Positions 59,401 through 64,000 of a stretch of 64,000 nucleotides of DNA are shown in pieces. Under the pieces are notes generated by a model. The model worked only from the letters and a program-made list of their open reading frames with translations, was not told the DNA's origin and did no database searches. The stretch covers positions 1-64,000 of the forward strand of contig JARVKI010000138.1 of assembly GCA_036674765.1 (NCBI GenBank), in the 5' to 3' direction. Source of the DNA: Seiridium cupressi. Taxonomy: Eukaryota; Ascomycota; Sordariomycetes; Amphisphaeriales; Sporocadaceae. The position numbers and the translations under genes are program-made. Every line of letters begins with the position of its first letter. The first letter of the stretch is position 1.

Positions 59401-59719
59401 GTGTGCTGAGTAATGGTAAAAGCAGGGGAATGGTTCCAAATAACGGGGTAGCTCGTTGCACCACACGGGGTCACCTATTCGGTCTGACTTCACTTCGAGT
59501 TAGTGTGCTACGTCTGGGACTGGTCCTGGCATTCGAACCGGCTTTATGTAGTTCCACTCTATGGGTAGGCTGGCAATCTATTTGCGGAAAACATCTGGCT
59601 CCAAGAGTTATCATGTTCATGATATATGTTTCTCAAAAAGAAATAAAAAAAATCCTCCCAACATCCTCCCAACATCGCCTCTACACTCTTGGAAACACAG
59701 AATCAAAGTACCGTGCAAG
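56432..59719. other. long gene-less stretch with possible relics
   Basis: Contains an A-rich tract at about 56487-56515 and an imperfect palindrome at about 57107-57139. On the minus strand at about 58968-59215 are protein-like pieces (YLMTTKFDPMYDLIIKPYRE and KGSEFWKWLNRKHRQRTQNC) separated by an intron-like gap and ending at a stop; I do not recognise the family. Elsewhere nothing supported. Confidence 0.4.
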
Positions 59720-61056
59720 TCAATCCCCTTGAATAATATAGATCTCCTCAGGGCACTCAAGCTTGTCATACCATCCCTTGGTGAAGTCAAGTGGCACGCA
59801 GACGATATCCTCTGTAACCGTGACCCATAACAAGGACGCCCTAATTATGCTAAAGACATCCGTGAGCCTAGCTTTATAGTCTTCCCAGAAACTCGCCATT
59901 GTTAGCCGATTGGTGTATGATATATTACCGTCTCGGCCGGCCATCTTCTTCACAATGATAGGCCAGTCACGCCCATAGTTAGGGGATAGGACAGAGCCAC
60001 CTTTCCCGGCTGCTTCGTCAGCTTTCAACGGCCAAAATTGGGGAGAGTCGACATCCCTGGGTTTCTCTTCAGATCGGTGACGTTAGGCTGTTTCCTAGGA
60101 TGACTGTCTCTAGCGGATCCTGTCCCGTGCGCCGTCGATGCATGGAAGGAACATCATAGTTCCGGCGATGCGTCTGTCAATAGTAGCCGCCCCATACACT
60201 TATCAGTCACCGGCGACGGGGCTGAAATTCTCTCAAATGACCTACGTAGCTATGAGTCCGCCTGCATGCGCTATTCCCCAGCCAAAAACATTATCCTCAT
60301 CTACTTCTGGAATATTCGTACATACGTCACAGCATAGACAAAGTCCTCGGCCTGGAGGATTCAGTTACAGTTGTCGCTCGGAGCAACGTCAGAGTCGCCA
60401 AAGGATGATTGTCGTGGCCAAGCACATGACATCCTGCCTGGAGGAAGTGGCGAAACCAGCCTTCCGGATATTGTTCTGCGTAAGGCCAATGCCGCGAACG
60501 AAGGTTTTTTTTTTTTTTTTTTTTTCTTTGTGTTGTATTCATCTATCTTAGCGTACTAAAATAGGCCTTATTCTAAACTTTAATCGCCGTATAGGAATAA
60601 CCTTAAATTAAGGGTCCGGGGAGAAAATTACCGTTAATTTAACTATAATAAACCGATATTTTTTATAATATAAATCTTTATAACAAAAATCCTTTAAAAA
60701 TACCTTAAAAGCTATCACGGGCCTGTTTTTCCCTAAAGCTAGGCCATGTTTCCCGGGGAGGGGGTTAATTCTCTCGTAAAAAAGGGATAAAGCTGCCGGA
60801 CTCGAACCGACGACCTCTGCTCCGATAAGTCTGCTCGCGGCTACTGGCAGCCGCTTACCGCCTTTTCGGGTAGGGGTTGCCAGGTGCTGCAACTATTACA
60901 CTAAGCTCCTACGAAGGTTTTTATCGGTATATGTTGCCGAGCATCTGGGGCGTGGTGTAGATTGCCTCTCGATATGGTAGAGTCGTAAGTCTTGAACTCG
61001 ACACGATATGGCAACATCAAGTCGTAGATACGCAGGGCCGTGGACGGAGCGGACAT
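59720..61056 (-). pseudogene. alpha/beta hydrolase pseudogene 1, split by a SINE
   Basis: From ATG at 61056 the minus strand reads MSAPSTALRIYDLMLPYRVE, GNLHHAPDARQHIPIKTFVR and RGIG, where a SINE (60510-60910) interrupts. Beyond it, in shifting frames, come FRHFLQAGCHVLGHDNHPLA, a nucleophile-elbow remnant VDEDNVFGWGIAHAGGLIAT, and at 60028-59720 LTMASFWEDYKARL, LLWVTVTEDIVCVPLDFTKG and LECPEEIYIIQGD, the acid-residue region near the C-terminus. Order and motifs are those of a dienelactone-hydrolase-like or X-Pro dipeptidyl-peptidase-like alpha/beta hydrolase. Several stops and frameshifts are present, and the elbow Ser seems replaced by His. Related to the pseudogene at 61821 on the other strand. 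Confidence 0.75.
60510..60910 (-). mobile_element. tRNA-derived SINE with poly(A) tail and 12-bp target duplication
   Basis: The 401-bp insert is flanked by the direct repeat acgaaggttttt at 60498-60509 and 60911-60922. On the minus strand it begins AGGAGCTTAGTGTAATAG, a box A-like sequence (60895-60907), has a perfect box B GGTTCGAGTCC (60798-60808), an AT-rich body and a 3' A run (T run 60505-60525 on +). RNA polymerase III boxes, A tail and a target duplication of this length define a SINE mobilised by a LINE. The box spacing is longer than in a normal tRNA and the acceptor ends no longer pair well, so it is not a working tRNA gene. The AT-rich body suggests RIP damage. Confidence 0.85.
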
Positions 61057-61820
61057 TGCGGTAGACTCGGAAATATTGATGGACTTTTTTGACTTCTGAC
61101 AATACTTGTCTGATCTGGTGTTACGCGTGATCTTTTGAAGTAGCTAATTCGAAATGCCATCAGGTCTGATAGCTAGTCCCTCGTTACCATTAACGTCTAC
61201 CCCTTATCAAAACTCAAGTGCAAGAGTTACCCACGGCAAACGACGGTGACTACTTGGTCAATGGCTCTTGAAGGGCACAAAGTTAGAACTTGGTAGACTA
61301 AAAGGAACTTCACTGGTACTCAGTCGCCATCTTCACGTTGGTGATAGTTGGGCAATCGGCCTTCGTTGTGCAGGTTATGCTTTAGCCCTCTTTCGGCGGC
61401 CGTTCGTAGTTCTCCACAGAAGCTGGAATGGCAGGTCATCAACTAGTCCTAAGCAGTTGTTCTTAACCATGAACTAATATGAAGACAGATGACTGCCATT
61501 TTAGTAAGCTATGACCGGCCAGATTTAATGTGTTCCTCTGGCACAATGTTTGCAGTGAGTAAGCGGCCATAAATCTTGGCCGAGACCCGCATAATAGAAC
61601 GCATTCGACCTGTGTCCGATCAATATCAGAGTCATTTTCTCGAACTAGGTAGATTGACTGGTCGTTCATTGCAGATCCGAGATAATTACCCATGCATACT
61701 TTCGCAATACCCCACACGATAGCTTCGAAGCGCGTGGAGTCTTAGGACCGTCGACGGAAGCAGTCTCCGGGCGACCTCGTTTTCTCTCCACGGCAGCCAA
61801 ATTGTACGTCGATTGTCATC
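61057..61820. other. intergenic, between divergent hydrolase pseudogenes
   Basis: It would have held both promoters. No other feature seen. Confidence 0.5.
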
Positions 61821-62660
61821 ATGACACAAAGCCCTACCCCTCTTAAAGACATTTTAATCCCAATTGGGGACAAGATTCATCGAAGCCTGATACTTCGTGT
61901 TGATTTACGATCATCGCGGTTGGGCTCTAGCCGAGGAATTCCTCGCAATGCTGTCGACCCAATGCAGCAAGCCGAAGACTACCACGATGCCGAACATTTG
62001 CGCGCTCACTCCCCGGAATTGACAGTTCTCGCATCGCCATTTTTAGGATCGGGCACTTCCTCCGGTGGCGCCTCTCTAACAGCCGCTGGTGACAATCCAT
62101 ACATCAAAGCTGTCATTCTCTTCATGCCTTTCATCTCTAGCAGGTGGGATTCGGCCAATTGGCCTGATGGTATCATGCAACGTGTATATGCTGAGCGTAG
62201 ATGACTCGCAACGGATGCGGGTACAGAGCTGGAGCATGTTCAAGCCTAATGTAGGGCAGCAGGAGATCGTGGGACCATTATTCTCCACGGTTCCACTCCT
62301 TAGAATTTCGCTCATAGTGCCCGTCAACTGTCGGACAGGGCTGATACGCCTTGGGAGAACAATCTTACCCTGCAGAGCTTGTACCACATTCACACAGTTG
62401 AGCCGCAAGACTACATTTACAGGATCTCGCCCTGACCCCGGCTGTAGTTAGCCGCGACAGTCGATCCACTTAGCAGGACGATTGAGGCGCCTGGCGCACG
62501 CGGCGATTTTCGAGAAGGCTCAGGAACCAAGACAGTTTGTCCAACTTCGGTCTGATCCCCTGGGAGATTACAATCCACCGGCTGTTGATACCAACTTTCA
62601 GGTGCAGATTGACTCTCTTCTAAGCAACCCTTGGGTAATATCAATGTATCTAAAGCTTTT
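61821..62660 (+). pseudogene. alpha/beta hydrolase pseudogene 2
   Basis: The ATG at 61821 opens MTQSPTPLKDILIPIGDKI. A frame change near 61905 is followed by SSRGIPRNAVDPMQQAEDYH and a degraded elbow region ending GGASLTAAGDNPYIKAVIL with FMPFISS, then a stop at 62202-62204. Later frames give LTLQSLYHIHTVEPQDYIYR, a TGA, LAATVDPLS, and from about 62500 AIFEKAQEPRQFVQLRSDPL and GDYNPPAVDTNFQVQ up to about 62625. This is the standard order of an alpha/beta hydrolase related to the one at 59720-61056. Multiple stops and frameshifts make it dead. The two may come from an inverted duplication or from two family members. Confidence 0.75.
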
Positions 62661-63350
62661 ATTGGATACCGGATAAGTGAAACCTGATTCCACGTGCTTC
62701 GGCGCTTTTCGTGCGTCAGTCAGCTCAGAAGATCCCGCCCCATGACACCGACTTCTTCGACCTAAGACAGATTGGACTAAGGGAAACAAACCGTTGGGAC
62801 TTGATGCGGCTGAACCTTGCACGCGGCTTAAAATTCGCTTACCCTGTGCAGTAGGCGATGCTATCGTCGGCGAGCTAGCGGGGATGTGTGTGGAGTCGTT
62901 CGGAAATTTCGAGCCAAGAACGGTTTAAGAATGGGTCCCGGATCTCGTAAAAGGCGCCTAGAATCTATGTACATGAAACAGGGTGAGATTGTGCTTGCAT
63001 CGTTGCAAGGGGGACAGCCCAGCATCGTGTAGACGACAGCCGAGTTCCTCAGCTTCCTGTGGCGTTCTGGAACCTCCTCGTCGTAGTACTAGCTCTGGGG
63101 TGCCATGTATTCGAGCCGAGTTTCCACCAATTACAATTAAAATCTGGCGCCTGCAACCTTTCATCACCAGATCGAATGTTTGCACTAGGCTATGGCACAG
63201 AAGAATACTGGGGAAATGTACGTCGTGGCAATCCTTCAACTTCCTCGGCACAATTGTACCGCATCTCTCAAATTTTCATGCCCTTTTGTCTGAAGCGACT
63301 TTGACTTATTCTCAACCTCAAAGTCGTTTCCGGACCGCTAGTATGGGATC
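62661..63350. other. intergenic with a possible coding fragment
   Basis: At 62724-62855 the + strand reads IPPHDTDFFDLRQIGLRETN and RWDLMRLNLARGLKFAYPVQ before a TAG; protein-like but unrecognised. The rest holds the promoter region of the gene at 63351. Confidence 0.35.
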
Positions 63351-64000
63351 ATGTCGTCACCGGTGACCCGCGATGGAAACACCGTATCGGAATTCGTAGA
63401 TCCGACTCTACAGCTCAATCTGGGTTTATGGTTCCTTTTCGTTGGCGCTACTCTGTTGCTTGCGACGAGAGTTTGGATCAAAATCACCCGCGCTGGTCTC
63501 TGGTACGACGACTATATCCTCATAGCCTCATGGGTAAGTGTATGCTGCACTCCTCTGTTCTCTTGGGCAGCGCAGAGGTCATCTTTGAATTTTCCACTGA
63601 TAATATTCTGATGGTAGGGAGTGCTCCTAGCCAATGATGCATTGATCAGCTACGAATTCGCCACTGGCTATGTCAGCCCGACAGGAGACTGGGAACAACA
63701 TATGCACATCCTCATCAATGTGTCATCCTGCGGTACGCTTGTCGGACAAGCATGGAGCAAAACGGCACTTGGTGTGACACTGTTGCGGATGAGCGGCCGA
63801 TTGCAGACCTCTATTATTTGGGTGTGCATCTTCATCATGAACGCCTACATGATCGTGAAGTGCATACTGCAGTGGGCAAAGGTGTGTGATGGGACGAAAG
63901 ACTATCAAGCATCTTACCGACTCAACTTTTGCATCTACGCCGACTTTCGCGACGACTTCAAGGAAGGAGGTCAGAGTACGTAGATCCGGTCTATCATCCC
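63351..64000 (+). CDS. rhodopsin-domain (Pth11-like) membrane protein, 3' end outside window
   Basis: Exon 1 63351-63533 and exon 2 63618 to about 63975 are joined by an 84-bp intron (GTAAGT donor) in phase; a further donor GTACGT at 63976 suggests the gene continues beyond the window. The product starts MSSPVTRDGNTVSEFVDPTL and has TM1 (LGLWFLFVGATLLLATRVW), the family motif LWYDDYILIASW, a loop ending YVSPTGDWEQHM, then TM3 with WSKTALGVTLLRMSG and TM4 (WVCIFIMNAYMIVKCILQW), followed by a Cys-containing loop (KVCDGTKDYQ). This is the fungal 7-TM rhodopsin-like domain found in Pth11-type and integral membrane proteins. Unlike the receptor at 5115 it has no CFEM domain. No disabling change in the visible part. 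Confidence 0.75.

Noticed and set aside
60785..60910. A functional tRNA gene on the minus strand
   Set aside because: Box B is perfect, but the box spacing is too long, the acceptor ends do not pair, and the A tail and target duplication show a SINE instead.
1..64000. CRISPR arrays, bacterial operons or ribosome binding sites
   Set aside because: The window is eukaryotic nuclear DNA with introns and RIP; no regularly spaced repeat array was seen.

Overview
The window is nuclear DNA of a filamentous ascomycete (Pezizomycotina). The signs are intron-containing genes with short GT-AG introns of about 50-112 bp, typical families (CFEM/Pth11-like receptors, Zn(II)2Cys6 regulators, DUF3176, PNGase A-like, PTR2/POT, aromatic acid exporter-like proteins, F-box and BTB proteins) and a strongly AT-rich, ORF-free block made by repeat-induced point mutation (RIP). 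I cannot name genus or species.

Layout. 1-4554 is a RIP-destroyed Copia LTR retrotransposon on the + strand (integrase tail, reverse transcriptase, RNase H, polypurine tract, 148-bp 3' LTR). A less mutated solo copy of the same LTR sits inside a short-chain dehydrogenase pseudogene at 7983-8130. A frameshifted CFEM-receptor lies between them (5115-6700). 8459-13670 is almost empty apart from one weak small secreted protein candidate. 13671-18180 holds two intact genes, a peptide transporter and a PNGase A-like secreted protein. 18845-25155 is decayed: a P450 with an internal deletion, a GMC oxidoreductase stub, a DUF3176 membrane protein and a Zn2Cys6 regulator, the last two each with one in-frame stop. 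25860-34006 holds a DUF3237-like secreted protein, a membrane protein with one in-frame stop, an intact Zn2Cys6 regulator and a Ser/Thr-rich single-pass membrane protein. 34567-36998 is a broken secreted-protein gene followed by a dead Tc1/mariner element. 37830-41377 has an intact alpha/beta hydrolase and a small charged protein. 42100-52760 is mostly relics: F-box, P450 tail, BTB protein, capsule-synthase-like glycosyltransferase and unidentified fragments, with one Gln-rich ORF. 53253-56431 is an intact 1022-residue transporter-like protein. 59720-62660 carries two related alpha/beta-hydrolase pseudogenes on opposite strands, one split by a tRNA-derived SINE. A receptor-like gene runs off the right end from 63351.

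Interpretation. About ten genes look intact and about fifteen are broken. At least eight in-frame stops lie in otherwise clean frames and can each be explained by one C:G to T:A transition. Together with RIP in the Copia element and three insertion classes (LTR, SINE, Tc1), this suggests a fast-decaying accessory or subtelomere-like region. The redox and hydrolase relics, transporter and regulators could be remains of metabolic gene clusters, but adjacency is the only support for that. I did not find a clearly new multi-gene system. The best leads are the BTB protein with a Cys-rich insertion, the SINE, and the recurring nonsense pattern.
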